64,000 nt of DNA from the NCBI GenBank assembly GCA_016650125.1, contig JAENWT010000006.1:78501-142500 (forward strand), in the 5' to 3' direction. The DNA is from Thermoleophilia bacterium. Lineage in GTDB: Bacteria; Actinomycetota; Thermoleophilia; Solirubrobacterales; 70-9. The notes beneath the pieces were generated by a model. That model searched no databases. It had not been told where the DNA came from and saw only the letters and a list, made by a program, of their open reading frames with translations. Made by a program: the position numbers and the translations under genes. Shown here one piece after another: positions 1 through 9,511 of this stretch; the stretch's first letter is position 1, and every line of letters starts with the position of its first letter.

Positions 1-208
1 TGATTTCCACGGCGGCTGCGCTCGTCGGGTACAGCTCAACCCAGTCGTAAGCACCCGAATACTGCTCGCCGAGCACGATGTCACCGAAGTTGTAGGCGGG
101 GGGACTCGACTTGAAAGCCGGGTCATCCGCCTGAGCAACGCCGGCGAAGGCGAAAGCGGCAAAAAGCACGGATAGGACAACGGTGGCGACTCTTCCCCTG
201 CAGGACAT
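1..208 (-). CDS. Secreted protein, N-terminal part only (runs off the left edge)
   Basis: Only the first ~69 codons lie in the window. Reading from the ATG at 206-208 there is a basic start (MSCRGR), a hydrophobic stretch and an AQA-DD signal-peptidase-like site, so the product is probably exported. The mature start contains FKSSPPAYNFGDIVLG, which resembles the opening strand of ASH/choice-of-anchor-D type Ig-like modules ('FGdV.vG'). That family assignment rests on one short motif and is tentative. Upstream on the minus strand is an AT-rich stretch with TATACC-like -10 candidates. Function is not recognisable. Confidence 0.6.
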   Translation of the reverse strand, partial: MSCRGRVATVVLSVLFAAFAFAGVAQADDPAFKSSPPAYNFGDIVLGEQYSGAYDWVELYPTSAAAVEI

Positions 209-272
209 ACCGATGATAGTACGGTATAACTCGGATATAGCGCAATAAGGTGGCGTGGGTTTCGGGCCGGGG

Positions 273-566
273 TCAGCCGTGCTTCAGGAGGCGGCGGACC
301 GCGCCCATCAGCTCGGCGGTGCGCTCTTCCTGTTTTTCGGTTTCGCCGCCGATCACGCAGTGCCGGGTGTGGTCTTCCAGGAGCCCCAGGGCGACCTTGT
401 CGAGCGCGGCCTGCGCCGCTGAGATCTGGGTGATGATGTCGATGCAGTACCGGTCTTCTTCGACCATCTTTTCGACGCCTCGGACCTGGCCCTCGATCCG
501 GCGCAACCGCTTCTGGAGAGCGTCCTTGTCGGCGGTGTAGCCGTGGGTTGTTGATTTATCCGGCAT
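273..566 (-). CDS. csoR: CsoR-family copper-sensing transcriptional repressor
   Basis: A 97-residue all-helical DUF156/CsoR protein, the usual length. The family signature KRLRRIEGQVRGVEKMV is at residues 19-35, followed by the Cu(I) ligand set Cys41, His66 and Cys70. The spacing equals Cys36/His61/Cys65 of Mycobacterium tuberculosis CsoR, which argues for copper rather than formaldehyde or persulfide sensing. Family members repress copper-efflux operons and release DNA when Cu(I) binds. The ATG at 564-566 directly follows the TAG of the DUF4396 fragment, and a GGAGG-type ribosome site lies inside that fragment's end, so the two are co-transcribed. No copper ATPase or copZ is visible here. 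Confidence 0.9.
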   Translation of the reverse strand: MPDKSTTHGYTADKDALQKRLRRIEGQVRGVEKMVEEDRYCIDIITQISAAQAALDKVALGLLEDHTRHCVIGGETEKQEERTAELMGAVRRLLKHG

Positions 567-869
567 CTAGATCGCCTCCATGACCAGGACGGTGGATCCG
601 AAGATGAAAGCGAAGATCGTGATTGCCGCGACCACCCGAACCGGGGAGCCTCCATGAACCCCGGTCTCGTGGACCGCGACGTGGCCTTTGCCCCTGGCGA
701 TCAGCCAGCGGTTCACCGGCAGGGCGAAGACGGCGGCGACCGCGAGGGCGAACGAAAGCGAACCCCAGAAGAGCAGGCTGCTGAGTCCCGCTTCCATCGC
801 GCCCGGAACCGCGAGGATGATCGCGTTGTCAGCCCCGACTATCCTGAAACCCATGCGAGCCATGGTCAT
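567..869 (-). CDS. DUF4396 membrane protein, probably N-terminally truncated
   Basis: About 100 residues from the ATG at 867-869 (alternatives at 863 and 854). It carries the end of a DUF4396 protein: [16 protein letters not shown], a membrane helix, then [19 protein letters not shown], then one more hydrophobic helix. Full-length DUF4396 proteins have several helices before this point. Here the upstream frame is only antisense to the divergent dehydrogenase gene, whose start overlaps by 17 bp. I infer that recombination removed the front of the gene and placed the dehydrogenase there. DUF4396 genes commonly accompany copper-resistance genes, which fits csoR next door. It may be non-functional. 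Confidence 0.6.
   Translation of the reverse strand: MTMARMGFRIVGADNAIILAVPGAMEAGLSSLLFWGSLSFALAVAAVFALPVNRWLIARGKGHVAVHETGVHGGSPVRVVAAITIFAFIFGSTVLVMEAI
840..845 (+). promoter_or_regulatory. -10 box of a leaderless promoter (alcohol dehydrogenase)
   Basis: TATCCT, 7 nt before the ATG at 853. This places transcription start at or next to the start codon and supports 853 over longer in-frame starts. Confidence 0.5.
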
Positions 870-1839
870 GAAATCACCGGGGAGCCCGCTCGAGATGACC
901 GAGGTGCCTGAACCTGAGGCGGGTCCGGGACAGGTCCTGATCTCGGTGCATTGCTGCGGGGTGTGCCGGACGGACCTCCACATTCTCGAAGGCGAACTCG
1001 ACCGGCCGAAGCTCCCACTCATCCCGGGTCACCAGATCGTCGGCACGGTCAGCGGGCTCGGCGAAGGGGCGGACCGGTACGAGCCCGGTGTCCGGATTGG
1101 GGTGCCGTGGCTGGGGTGGACCTGCGGGCAGTGCCGCTACTGCCGTTCCGGTCGCGAGAACCTGTGCGACCGGGCGCGGTTCACCGGCTATGACATCGAC
1201 GGCGGGTACGCCGAACTGGCGGTGGCCGACGAGCGGTTCTGCTTCCCGATCCCGGAGGGCTACCCCGACGAGCAGGCGGCGCCTCTGCTCTGCGCAGGGC
1301 TGATCGGCTACCGCGCCCTGCGCCTCGTCGGAGAGGCGGAGCGGATCGGGTTCTACGGCTTCGGCGCGTCGGCCCACATCCTCTGTCAGGTGGCCGTCGC
1401 CGAAGGCCGCCGCGTGTTCGCGTTCACCCGCGGAGGCGATCTGGAGGCCCAGGATTTCGCCCGGAGCCTCGGGGCGGAGTGGGCTGGTTCGTCGGAGGAG
1501 TCACCCCCGGAGGAACTCGACGGGGCGATCGTCTTCGCCGCCGACGGGTCCTTGATGACAGCGGCTCTCATGGCGAGTGCCAGGGGCGCGAACGTGATCA
1601 GCGCAGGCATCCACATGAGCGACATCCCCTCATTCCCTTACGAGCAACTCTGGGGCGAGCGGACGCTCGGCTCGGTCGCCAACCTGACCCGGCGGGATGG
1701 CGAAGAGTTCCTCGACCTCGCCCCGACGGTGCCGGTCCGCACGCAGGTCACGACCTACGAACTCGCCGAGTCCAACAAAGCGCTTGGCGACCTGCGCGCG
1801 GGACGGTTCAGCGGCGCGGCGGTAATCCGTAGCCGCTGA
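853..1839 (+). CDS. Zinc-dependent alcohol dehydrogenase (CAD2/AdhP-like MDR family)
   Basis: A 328-residue medium-chain dehydrogenase/reductase. The GroES-like catalytic domain has the zinc-ligand segment [10 protein letters not shown], the GHQIVG His motif and a structural-zinc cluster ([15 protein letters not shown]). The nucleotide-binding half has a weak Rossmann glycine motif around [12 protein letters not shown]. The sequence type ([15 protein letters not shown]) matches the CAD2-like subgroup that oxidises or reduces simple alcohols and aldehydes with NAD(P). Start at 853 ([10 protein letters not shown]) was chosen because family members begin this way and a TATCCT box precedes it. 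Substrate is unknown. Its 5' end overlaps the truncated DUF4396 gene on the other strand. Confidence 0.85.
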   Translation: MRAMVMKSPGSPLEMTEVPEPEAGPGQVLISVHCCGVCRTDLHILEGELDRPKLPLIPGHQIVGTVSGLGEGADRYEPGVRIGVPWLGWTCGQCRYCRSGRENLCDRARFTGYDIDGGYAELAVADERFCFPIPEGYPDEQAAPLLCAGLIGYRALRLVGEAERIGFYGFGASAHILCQVAVAEGRRVFAFTRGGDLEAQDFARSLGAEWAGSSEESPPEELDGAIVFAADGSLMTAALMASARGANVISAGIHMSDIPSFPYEQLWGERTLGSVANLTRRDGEEFLDLAPTVPVRTQVTTYELAESNKALGDLRAGRFSGAAVIRSR

Positions 1840-1851
1840 TCCCGCTCCGAA

Positions 1852-3678
1852 CTAGAACGCCGCTTCGTCGAGCTCCATGACGTCGTTGTCGATGCCTTCG
1901 ATGGCCGTCCGGACGCCGCTCAGCTTCGGCAGCATGTTCCGGGCGAAGAACTCCGCTGCCACGACCTTGCCTTCGTAGAAGGGCTTGTCGATGTCCGAAG
2001 CGCCTGATTCGAGGGCGGATGCTGCAACCCCGGCATGCGTGAGCAGCAGCCAGCCGATCATCAGGTCGCCGAATGCCATCAGAAAGGGCACCGAACCGAG
2101 TCCGACCTTGTAGATGTTCTTCGGGTCTTCCTGGCTGCTGATCATGTATTCGGTCAGAGTGGTGCTCATGGACTGGACGTCGCCGAGTGCTGCGGCGAGC
2201 AGAGCCCTCTCGCGCTCGAATCCTTCGCCCCCGTCGATGGTCTCCTGGATCTTCCCGACGAGGTGGTTCATCGCCGTCGACTCGTCCCTGATGATCTTCC
2301 TGAAGAAGAAGTCCTGGGCCTGAATCGCGGTCGTGCCTTCGTAAAGGCTGTCGATCTTCGCGTCCCGGATGTACTGCTCGATCGGGTAATCCTGCAGGAA
2401 CCCGGAGCCACCGTAAGTCTGGAGCGACTCGGTCAGGATTTCGTAGGAACGCTCCGAGCCGACACCCTTGACTATGGGCAGGAGGAAGTCGTTGATCCGC
2501 ATCGCGAGCTGCTGGTCGACTCCTTCGACGACATCGGCCGCAGTCTTGTCCTGATGGACAGCCGTGAACAGGTACAGGGCCCGGAGGCCTTCGGCATAAG
2601 CCTTCTGGGTCATCAGTGAGCGGCGAACGTCGGGGTGGTGGATGACCGTGACCCGCGGCGCCGTCTTGTCCATGACCTGGGTCAGATCGGCTCCCTGGAC
2701 ACGTTCCTTCGCGTAGGCGAGGGCGTTGAGGTAACCGGTCGACAGGGTCGCGATGGCCTTGGTGCCGACCATCATGCGGGCGAACTCGATCACGTCGAAC
2801 ATCTGCCGGATGCCCTCGTGTACATCACCGACCAGCCAGCCTTCGGCGGGGACGCCGTGAGCGCCGAAGGTCAGATCGCAGGTGGCCGAGGCCCGGAGGC
2901 CCATCTTGTGCTCGAGGTTCGTCACGAAGGCACCGTTCCGCTCACCGATCTCGCCGGTTTCGGAATCGAAATGGAACTTGGGAACGAGGAAGAGACTGAG
3001 ACCCTTGGTTCCGGGACCGGCACCCTCCGGTCGGGCCAGGACGTAGTGAAGGATGTTCTCGAAGAGGTCGTCAGAGTCGCCTGAAGTGATGAAGCGCTTG
3101 TCGCCTTCGATATGCCAGGAGCCGTTCGGCTGCTCGATCGCCTTGGCGCGGCCGGCGCCGACGTCGGAGCCGGCATCCGGCTCGGTGAGGACCATGGTCG
3201 CTCCCCAGTTGCGATCGACCGACATCTTTGCCCAGTGCTTCTGCTCTTCGTTCCCGTTCTCGTAAAGGAGGTGGGCGAATGCGGGGCCGGCCAGGTAGAA
3301 GAACCCTGCTGGCAGGGCTCCGACCATGAACTCGTTGATGGCCCAGGAGACGGTGGAAGGGGCAGGGATGCCGCCGACCTCTTCGCCGATGCCGAGCTTG
3401 GTCCATTCCGCTTCGGTCCAGGCATTGATGGAATCCTTGAGGGCGTCGGGGAGGGTCACGACGTGGGTGTCGGGATCGAATGTCGGGGGGTTTCGGTCGG
3501 TCTCGGCCCATGAGGCGGCCACCGGTCCTTCGGCAAGGCGGGAGGCCTCACCGAGCATGACGCGGACGGTGTCGCCGTCGAGGTCCCCGAAGGCGCCGGA
3601 ATCCAGGACTTCATCGGTCTTCAGTACCTCGAACAGGTTGAATTCGAGGTCTCGCACGTTGCTCTTGTAGTGGCCCAT
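1852..3678 (-). CDS. Acyl-CoA dehydrogenase, long FadE5-like type
   Basis: 608 residues, the long form of the family. It begins [19 protein letters not shown], typical of mycobacterial FadE5-like proteins, with the FAD/acyl-CoA core ([11 protein letters not shown] near residue 165) and the C-terminal helical domain containing [20 protein letters not shown] and the [17 protein letters not shown] signature. It would form trans-2-enoyl-CoA from acyl-CoA, passing electrons to ETF. Last gene of a four-gene minus-strand unit: the thiolase stop is 2 nt before its ATG. The chain-length preference cannot be read from sequence. Confidence 0.9.
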   Translation of the reverse strand: MGHYKSNVRDLEFNLFEVLKTDEVLDSGAFGDLDGDTVRVMLGEASRLAEGPVAASWAETDRNPPTFDPDTHVVTLPDALKDSINAWTEAEWTKLGIGEEVGGIPAPSTVSWAINEFMVGALPAGFFYLAGPAFAHLLYENGNEEQKHWAKMSVDRNWGATMVLTEPDAGSDVGAGRAKAIEQPNGSWHIEGDKRFITSGDSDDLFENILHYVLARPEGAGPGTKGLSLFLVPKFHFDSETGEIGERNGAFVTNLEHKMGLRASATCDLTFGAHGVPAEGWLVGDVHEGIRQMFDVIEFARMMVGTKAIATLSTGYLNALAYAKERVQGADLTQVMDKTAPRVTVIHHPDVRRSLMTQKAYAEGLRALYLFTAVHQDKTAADVVEGVDQQLAMRINDFLLPIVKGVGSERSYEILTESLQTYGGSGFLQDYPIEQYIRDAKIDSLYEGTTAIQAQDFFFRKIIRDESTAMNHLVGKIQETIDGGEGFERERALLAAALGDVQSMSTTLTEYMISSQEDPKNIYKVGLGSVPFLMAFGDLMIGWLLLTHAGVAASALESGASDIDKPFYEGKVVAAEFFARNMLPKLSGVRTAIEGIDNDVMELDEAAF

Positions 3679-3680
3679 GT

Positions 3681-4880
3681 TCAGTTCTCCGGAATCTCGT
3701 AGACGGTAACCACGGCTGCTCCGCCGAGGCCGATGTTGTGCTGGAGCGCGACTTTCGCGTTATCCACCTGGCGTGGACCGGCGGTGCCGCGCAGCTGCCA
3801 GGTGAGTTCGGCGCATTGCGCCAGGCCGGTGGCGCCGAGCGGGTGTCCCTTGCTGATCAATCCGCCGGAGGTGTTGACCACCGGTCCCGACCCGCCAAAG
3901 GTCGTGGCCTCCTGCTCGACCAGCAGGTGGCCTTCGCCTTCTTCGGCGAAGCCGAGCGCTTCGTAAGTGATCAGCTCGTTCGCACTGAAGCAGTCGTGAA
4001 GTTCACAGACGTCGACCTCAGAGGCCGAAATCTCGGCCTCTTCGTAAGCCTGCCGCGCGGCTTCCTTGCTCATGTCGTAGCCGACCAGCTTGATGCAGTC
4101 GGTGTCCTCGGCGAAGGTGGATGGCAGGTCCGTCACCATCGACTGACCGGTGATTTCGATCGCCTGATCCCAGAGACCGTGCTTCTCGACGAAGCTCTCG
4201 GAGGCGATCACCGCGGCGGCGCTGCCGTCCGAGGTCGGCGAGCACTGGAGCTTCGTGAGGGGCTCGTGGATCATCGGTGCGTCCTGGATCTCCTCGAGCG
4301 AATACTCGGTCTGGAACTGGGCGTAAGGATTGTTGACCGAGTGCTTGTGGTTCTTCCAGCCGATCCAGGCGAAGTGTTCCGGCTTCGATCCGTACCGGTC
4401 CATGTGGTCACGGCCGGCGTTGCCGAACATCTGGGGCGCGAAAGGCGACTCCTCCGCAGCTCGGATCTCGAGCATCCGCATGACGTGTTTCTCCATCGGA
4501 TTCGCGCGGTCCGGGAACTTCATGCCGAGCGAGCCGCGTTCCATCTTCTCGAAGCCCAGGGCCATGGCGCAGTCCGCGATCCCGTACTGGATCGCCTGCC
4601 GGGCGAGCAGCAGGGCGCTCGAACCGGTCGAGCAGTTGTTGTTCACGTTGACAATCGGGATACCGGTGATGCCGATCTCGTAGAGCGCCCGCTGCCCGGC
4701 GGTCGAGTCTCCGTAGACATAGCCGACGAAGGCCTGCTCGATGTCCTCATAGGCCACTCCCGCGTCAGCCAGGGCCGCGGTGCCCGCCTCCTTCGCCCAG
4801 TCCGGATAGTCACCCTCCTTCTTCCCGGGCTTCTCGAACTTGGTCATGCCGACCCCTACGACGAAGGTGCGATTGCTCAT
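3681..4880 (-). CDS. Thiolase of the SCP-x / lipid-transfer type
   Basis: 399 residues. The active-site Cys is in [18 protein letters not shown]. The second motif is [11 protein letters not shown], and the C-terminal [14 protein letters not shown] and [11 protein letters not shown] blocks are intact. This arrangement (HDCFSANE rather than the classical NEAF block) marks the SCP-x/nonspecific lipid-transfer thiolases that cleave or condense branched or sterol-side-chain 3-ketoacyl-CoAs. Start at 4880 ([19 protein letters not shown]) is the family start, with an AAAGAGAG ribosome site; the longer frame to 5078 is discarded. It lies 38 nt after the FAD oxidoreductase gene and 2 nt before fadE, so it is an operon member. 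Confidence 0.9.
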   Translation of the reverse strand: MSNRTFVVGVGMTKFEKPGKKEGDYPDWAKEAGTAALADAGVAYEDIEQAFVGYVYGDSTAGQRALYEIGITGIPIVNVNNNCSTGSSALLLARQAIQYGIADCAMALGFEKMERGSLGMKFPDRANPMEKHVMRMLEIRAAEESPFAPQMFGNAGRDHMDRYGSKPEHFAWIGWKNHKHSVNNPYAQFQTEYSLEEIQDAPMIHEPLTKLQCSPTSDGSAAAVIASESFVEKHGLWDQAIEITGQSMVTDLPSTFAEDTDCIKLVGYDMSKEAARQAYEEAEISASEVDVCELHDCFSANELITYEALGFAEEGEGHLLVEQEATTFGGSGPVVNTSGGLISKGHPLGATGLAQCAELTWQLRGTAGPRQVDNAKVALQHNIGLGGAAVVTVYEIPEN

Positions 4881-4918
4881 TTCGGCTCTCTTTCTTTTCC
4901 GCGCTGAAGTTGTCTGCA

Positions 4919-6331
4919 TTAGTTTGTCGAATTTCTGAGGACTGACCGGGCCGCGTTGTATCCGTTCATCCCGTGAGCGCCCGCGCCCGGTGGTGTGGCC
5001 GCAGAGCAGATGAATACTCCATCTACCCCGGTCGAGTAGGGATCGAGCGCGAGCCGTGGGCGGATCACTGTCTGCCAAGGCGTGTTCGCACCGTTGATGA
5101 TGTCACCGCCCACGTAGTTGCTGTTGTAAGTCTCCATGGCGCTTACATCCCGGATGAACTTTCCCAGGATGCGATCACGAAAGCCGGGTGCGAAGCGCTC
5201 GATCTGCCCGATGACATCCTCGGTTGCGTTGCCGTCGTACCCCTTCGGCACATGCGCGTATGCCCAGATCGGGTGAACCCCGTCCTTGGCGCGAGTCGGG
5301 TCGGCGAGCGATTGCTGGCCGACGATCACGTACGGGCTTTGTGGCATGCGGCCCTTGTGGACCTCGCCCTCTGCGAGGACGATCTCGGAAAAGGTTCCGA
5401 TCGCATGGACTGTGCCGGCTTTGCGGCAGGCTTCGTTGGTCCAGGGAATGCCGCCCTCGACAGCAAGATCCACCTTGAAAGCGGCGGGCCCGTGCCGGTA
5501 GCGGCGGTAGGCACGGTCGACGCCTGTCGGAAGCCGGTCACCTATGACGTCGGCGGCGGCAGCCGGGTCGAGATCGAGGATGACCGTGTCGGCGTCGGCA
5601 AGCTCGTCCAGGGACTTGACCCGGCGGCCGGTCTCGATGCGGCCTCCGTTCGTAAGTACCACTGCCGCCAGAGCGTCGGCGATCGACTGGGAGCCTCCCT
5701 GGGCGACCGGCCAGCCGTGACGATGGCAGGCGCAGATCAGAGCCATGCCGACGGAAGAACTCATCGGGAGGGTCAGCGGGCTGAAGGCGTGAGCCGCCAC
5801 TCCGCCAAAAAGGGCCTTCGCCTGTGGAGTCGAGAAAGCTCGTGCGAAAAGGTTTGCCGGCGCAGCGGCGGGGACTCCAAATCGCATCAGTTTCAGAGGG
5901 TGCCGGGGCTGGTGGAGGATCGGTTTCATGATGTCTTCACCCAGAGCGTCGAAATCGGCGGAAGGCTTGCCGAATATCTGCTTCCACCGCTGGCCGTCGT
6001 CCCCGAGCCCATCGGCGGTTTCTTCGATCGATCTGAGCAGGATTCCGGCGCTGCCATCGTCGAGCGGATGGGCCAGGTCGACCTCCGGCCAGAGCCACTT
6101 GAGTCCGTGGTTCTCGAGGTCGAGGTTCAGGAGCGCCGGCGAGCCGGGCGACATGGGGTGGGTTGCGGAACAGTCGTCGTGGAGAAGCCCCGGGAGGGTC
6201 AACTCGCTGGTCCTGGTGCCGCCACCGATCGTCGCCTCGGCTTCGATGACCGTGACCGAGCGCCCGGCCTTGGCCAAAGTGGCGGCGCAAGCCAGCCCGT
6301 TGGGTCCGGATCCGACGATGACGTCAGTCAT
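4919..6331 (-). CDS. FAD-dependent oxidoreductase, phytoene-dehydrogenase-like
   Basis: 470 residues. N-terminal dinucleotide-binding motif [20 protein letters not shown] followed by the acidic ribose-binding EAE and GGGTRT. A C-terminal block, [27 protein letters not shown], closes the FAD site as in the CrtI/carotenoid desaturase-related NAD(P)/FAD oxidoreductases. Carotenoid desaturation itself is not implied: many such enzymes in lipid operons act on unknown substrates. The ATG overlaps the stop of the upstream DUF3556 gene (ATGA), giving tight translational coupling. Likely an oxidation step on the lipid processed by the neighbouring thiolase and dehydrogenase. Confidence 0.8.
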   Translation of the reverse strand: MTDVIVGSGPNGLACAATLAKAGRSVTVIEAEATIGGGTRTSELTLPGLLHDDCSATHPMSPGSPALLNLDLENHGLKWLWPEVDLAHPLDDGSAGILLRSIEETADGLGDDGQRWKQIFGKPSADFDALGEDIMKPILHQPRHPLKLMRFGVPAAAPANLFARAFSTPQAKALFGGVAAHAFSPLTLPMSSSVGMALICACHRHGWPVAQGGSQSIADALAAVVLTNGGRIETGRRVKSLDELADADTVILDLDPAAAADVIGDRLPTGVDRAYRRYRHGPAAFKVDLAVEGGIPWTNEACRKAGTVHAIGTFSEIVLAEGEVHKGRMPQSPYVIVGQQSLADPTRAKDGVHPIWAYAHVPKGYDGNATEDVIGQIERFAPGFRDRILGKFIRDVSAMETYNSNYVGGDIINGANTPWQTVIRPRLALDPYSTGVDGVFICSAATPPGAGAHGMNGYNAARSVLRNSTN

Positions 6332-8094
6332 GTGGTCGAGGGACCCGTTGGATCAGGACCCGCACCGGGTCCGCCGGTTACCGTCACCGGAAAAGACTGA
6401 CTTTCGTCCAGCCAGGGCTGGCGAGATCGCATGTCGGCGACTTTGACCGATCCCTCTTCGACCAGTCCGGTCGCCGCGTCCCAGATCTCGTACTGCTGGG
6501 TCTGCCGTTGGGCGGGCTGCGACTCCATCATCACCACGCGGAGTTCACCCGGCTTGAAGTGGCAGCGCTCCTGAACGGCGTCGAGCAGCTGCTTACCGTG
6601 GAAATGCCCGTCGCCGAAGTTCCAGCCCACGACGGTCCCGCCGACCAGTTCTCCCTCCCGCACCGTGTAGTCGTCCAGGTCCTCCACTGCCCGGTAGGCC
6701 AGACCGTTCAACGCCCGACCCTGGTTGTGGAGCGAGCGGAACGCGAGGCCTTTTGTGAGGAGCACGTCGGCCGTATCGGCGTCGTAGATCTTCGCAAGCT
6801 GGCTGTGCACTACGGCCGCGGATTTCGTGAGCGTCTCGTCCAGCCGCTGTTCTGCCGCGGCATCGTTTCGAAAGAGCCACTGGCTGGTCGGCCAGTTCCC
6901 GGCGTAGTAACGCATCGCCGGCAGGAACGAGACCTTGTCGGGCCTCAGGTTGCCGAAAACGGGAATGCCGACCAGGCTCACCAGGAGGATCGCGATCAGC
7001 AGCGGATCATCGAGCGTGTACAGCGGAGTCGTCCCGTAGTGCCCGAAAAGGAAAAGGACTCCGAAGATCATGAACAGATTCCATTCCAGCGGAACGGCAA
7101 GCGGGAAGGTGGAGAGGATGTGGACGTGGAAAATGACCATTCCGGCCACCGCGATCATGCCGATCGTTCCGCCCGACGAAGCGATCAGGGCGAGGGGGAG
7201 CGCGAACTCGATGAAGGTGCCGAGGTGAGCCAAGAGAGTTGCTTCGTTTGAGGGACGCAGGTCGTCCGGGTAGTCCTTGTAGAGGCGCTTCTTCACGAAC
7301 TTCACCCGGTTCCAGGGCGTGTTGGAAACCATGACCGCAACGACATTCGGGAAGTGGTGGTTGAGCTTGGAGGATGCCGCGCCCCACCAGACACAGAACA
7401 GGACGAACTGCGACGCGACGATCATCTGATCGATCGGGAAGAGGAAAACGACCAGGAGCAGCCCGTAGATCTCGGGCCGCGAGCAGAGGCCGGAGACTTT
7501 GTCCCGCAGCCCGAGGATTCCGAGGCAAGCGAGCAGGACGGCGATGCCGGTGGTGCTGAGCTTCCCGGCCCCGCCGACGCTCGACACATCCGTGCCGTCG
7601 GAAAGCAGGAGGTACGCGGCCGTGACCAGCACGCCGGCGTAGATCGTGACGTCGAAGACAGTGCGCTTCGAGCCCTTGGTGAAAGGCACCTTGTCCGGCC
7701 AGGGAGGTAGACGGATCGTTCCAGGCCGGAGCCAGTAGAGCGGACCACCGATGGGCGGCAGGAAGCGGAAGGTGAGGGGCATCGAACCGGATCCGAGGCC
7801 GAGCATTTCCCAGAGGATCATCCAGACGACGAGTTTCTGCCAGACGATCGGCTGGGTCCACCAGTCACCCAGTTCGGTGAGGCCACCCAGGCCGGGCGTC
7901 GCCAGGCCGATGATCAGGATCGCGGCAAGTGTGAAAACGATCAGCTTTACGATGTAGAGCAGGTAAACCGCGTATGGCGTACCGACTCCATTGATCGCCC
8001 AATCCTGAGCAAGCGGTTTGATCCGCTCCAGGTGGGACTTGCGCTTCCAGTCTTCAACATCGAACGGCGGTGGCTCGGGTGCGATGAAGCCCAT
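6328..8094 (-). CDS. DUF3556 integral membrane protein
   Basis: 588 residues. The opening MGFIAPEPPPFDVEDWKR and NGVGTPYAVYLLYIVKL match DUF3556 proteins, which are mostly actinobacterial and of unknown function. Around eight or more hydrophobic helices occupy residues 45-400, then a soluble C-terminal domain of ~190 residues contains VVGWNFGDGHFHGKQLLDA. A clear AGGAGGAGAG ribosome site sits 5 nt before the ATG at 8092-8094; the longer frame to 8139 has none. First gene of the unit DUF3556, FAD oxidoreductase, thiolase, fadE. Family members repeatedly occur beside lipid-metabolism genes, so a role in lipid handling at the membrane is plausible but unproven. Confidence 0.8.
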   Translation of the reverse strand: MGFIAPEPPPFDVEDWKRKSHLERIKPLAQDWAINGVGTPYAVYLLYIVKLIVFTLAAILIIGLATPGLGGLTELGDWWTQPIVWQKLVVWMILWEMLGLGSGSMPLTFRFLPPIGGPLYWLRPGTIRLPPWPDKVPFTKGSKRTVFDVTIYAGVLVTAAYLLLSDGTDVSSVGGAGKLSTTGIAVLLACLGILGLRDKVSGLCSRPEIYGLLLVVFLFPIDQMIVASQFVLFCVWWGAASSKLNHHFPNVVAVMVSNTPWNRVKFVKKRLYKDYPDDLRPSNEATLLAHLGTFIEFALPLALIASSGGTIGMIAVAGMVIFHVHILSTFPLAVPLEWNLFMIFGVLFLFGHYGTTPLYTLDDPLLIAILLVSLVGIPVFGNLRPDKVSFLPAMRYYAGNWPTSQWLFRNDAAAEQRLDETLTKSAAVVHSQLAKIYDADTADVLLTKGLAFRSLHNQGRALNGLAYRAVEDLDDYTVREGELVGGTVVGWNFGDGHFHGKQLLDAVQERCHFKPGELRVVMMESQPAQRQTQQYEIWDAATGLVEEGSVKVADMRSRQPWLDESQSFPVTVTGGPGAGPDPTGPSTT

Positions 8095-8143
8095 CGGTCT
8101 CTCCTCCTGGGACTTGGTTAATGAATCCTCCCAGAACACCGAC

Positions 8144-8149
8144 TAGGAT
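8144..8149 (+). promoter_or_regulatory. -10 box upstream of the epimerase gene
   Basis: TAGGAT, 9 nt before the ATG at 8159, in the 64-bp divergent region shared with the lipid operon. Short or no leader expected. Confidence 0.4.
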
Positions 8150-8158
8150 TGGCGACCC

Positions 8159-9061
8159 ATGAAGGTCCTGGTCACTGGTGCGAGCGGTTTCCTCGGAGGG
8201 TTCGTCTGCGAAGAGCTGGTCAAACGCGGGCATGAAGTGGGGGCCCTGGTCCGGCGTGATGGCTCCCAGCCTCCGGGCACGAAAGCGTTCCTGGCCAACC
8301 TCAGGGATTCCGACGGGCTCTCGCGGGCAGTGAGCCTGGCGGAACCGGAATGCGTGATCCATCTGGCGGCGGAGATCGCCTCCCAGCGCGACCCGAAAAA
8401 GATCGCCGCGGCCAACGTGGGCGGGACGGGCGACCTGATCCTGGCGGCCGAAGCAGCCGGGGTACGGCGCATCGTGTTCACTTCGACCGTCGTCACCGGC
8501 GACGCGGGCGGTGAAGTCCTGACCGAGGAGACCGCGCTGCCGGTCAAGACGATCTACGGCCGCTCGAAGCAGGAAGGCGAGCGGATGCTCCGGAATTCCA
8601 CTCTCGAAGACGTGATCATCCGGCCGAGCCACATCTACGGCCCGGGTGGCTGGTTCGTCGAGGAGTTCGTCATCCGCCTGCTGCAGCCGGGCCGATTCGC
8701 GGTGATCGGATCCGGACGCAACTGGTGGGACGTCGTCCAGGTCGAAGACGTCGCTGCTGCCTGCGTCGAGGCGGCGGAGAACGCTCCGGCCGGATCGCTC
8801 TACCACGTGGTCGATGACGAGCCGATCACGTACTTCGACTTTGTCGCTCTCGCCGCCGACGCGCTGGGTGTCGGCCCGCCACGCCGGATCCCGGCGTGGC
8901 TCGCCCGTCTGGCGGCCGGAGGAGACACGGTTCGAGCGGTGACCCGTTCAGCCAGGAGCTCGAACGCACGCATCAAGGCCGAGCTCGACTGGCAACCACG
9001 CTTCCCCTCCGCCCGTGAGGGAGTTCCCGATGCGATCTCCCGCCTGGAAGGTACGGTGTAG
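8159..9061 (+). CDS. NAD-dependent epimerase/dehydratase (extended SDR)
   Basis: 300 residues. Rossmann motif VTGASGFLGGFVCEEL at the N-terminus, the family HLAAEIAS block, and the catalytic pair in IYGRSKQEGE (YxxxK). C-terminal substrate domain is normal in length. Extended SDRs of this type act on nucleotide sugars, sterols or flavonoid-like ketones; the sequence does not decide which. The gene diverges from the DUF3556-thiolase-FadE unit across a 64-bp gap, so a 3-beta-hydroxysteroid-dehydrogenase-like lipid role is possible but is inference from position only. Confidence 0.85.
   Translation: MKVLVTGASGFLGGFVCEELVKRGHEVGALVRRDGSQPPGTKAFLANLRDSDGLSRAVSLAEPECVIHLAAEIASQRDPKKIAAANVGGTGDLILAAEAAGVRRIVFTSTVVTGDAGGEVLTEETALPVKTIYGRSKQEGERMLRNSTLEDVIIRPSHIYGPGGWFVEEFVIRLLQPGRFAVIGSGRNWWDVVQVEDVAAACVEAAENAPAGSLYHVVDDEPITYFDFVALAADALGVGPPRRIPAWLARLAAGGDTVRAVTRSARSSNARIKAELDWQPRFPSAREGVPDAISRLEGTV
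9052..9057 (+). promoter_or_regulatory. -10 box of a possible leaderless promoter
   Basis: TACGGT, 6 nt before the GTG at 9064, lying inside the last codons of the epimerase gene. Confidence 0.35.
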
Positions 9062-9063
9062 CG

Positions 9064-9436
9064 GTGAGGTTTCGTCCAATCCCCTTCCCGGTCCTCGGTT
9101 TAGTCGCGGCAACCGCTGTCGCCTGTGGTTCGGGCGGGCGACGTCGAGTTGATGTTCAACGAAGGCACCTTCGCCCGCCTGGAAACCGACAGCCCCCTCG
9201 CCAGGACGCTCGAGGGAATCGGGATCGGTTCAACCGAAGCCGAGGTCTCCGAGGCGTACGGCGACCGGATCAAATCGACGCCGAACGTCTATGAGCCCGA
9301 TACGACCAACGACCTGCTCTACGTCCCTGACAAATCTTCGGAAACGGGGATCCAGTTCCTTGCCCGCGACGGAATAGTCGCCTACATCTTTGCGGGACGG
9401 CTCCACGAACTCAAATTAATCGAAGGCTGTCTCTGA
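9064..9436 (+). pseudogene. Small secreted protein interrupted by a one-base frameshift
   Basis: Frame 1 from the GTG at 9064 reads a good export signal (VRFRPIPFPVLGLVAATAVACGSGG), then collapses into an Arg-rich frame. The next frame, open from 9125 to 9436, reads DVELMFNEGTFARLETDSP, LEGIGIGSTEAEVSEAYGDR and ends GRLHELKLIEGCL, resembling a conserved secreted domain of actinobacteria. Removing one G from the run at 9136-9138 joins the two as ACGSGGDVELMF. So either the gene is broken or the assembly has one extra base. The downstream frame alone would be a leaderless 103-residue cytosolic product, which seems unlikely. Confidence 0.6.
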
Positions 9437-9511
9437 TCGGTCAACCCTGTCCGAGGGGCCTACGGTCCTTGCGATTCATCCACTGGCAGGCACAGCGAGC
9501 GGTTGAGTGTC

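Noticed and set aside
3681..5078. Longer N-terminus for the thiolase
   Set aside because: The extra ~66 residues are Arg/Ser-rich, antisense-like and overlap the upstream gene; [11 protein letters not shown] is the family start.
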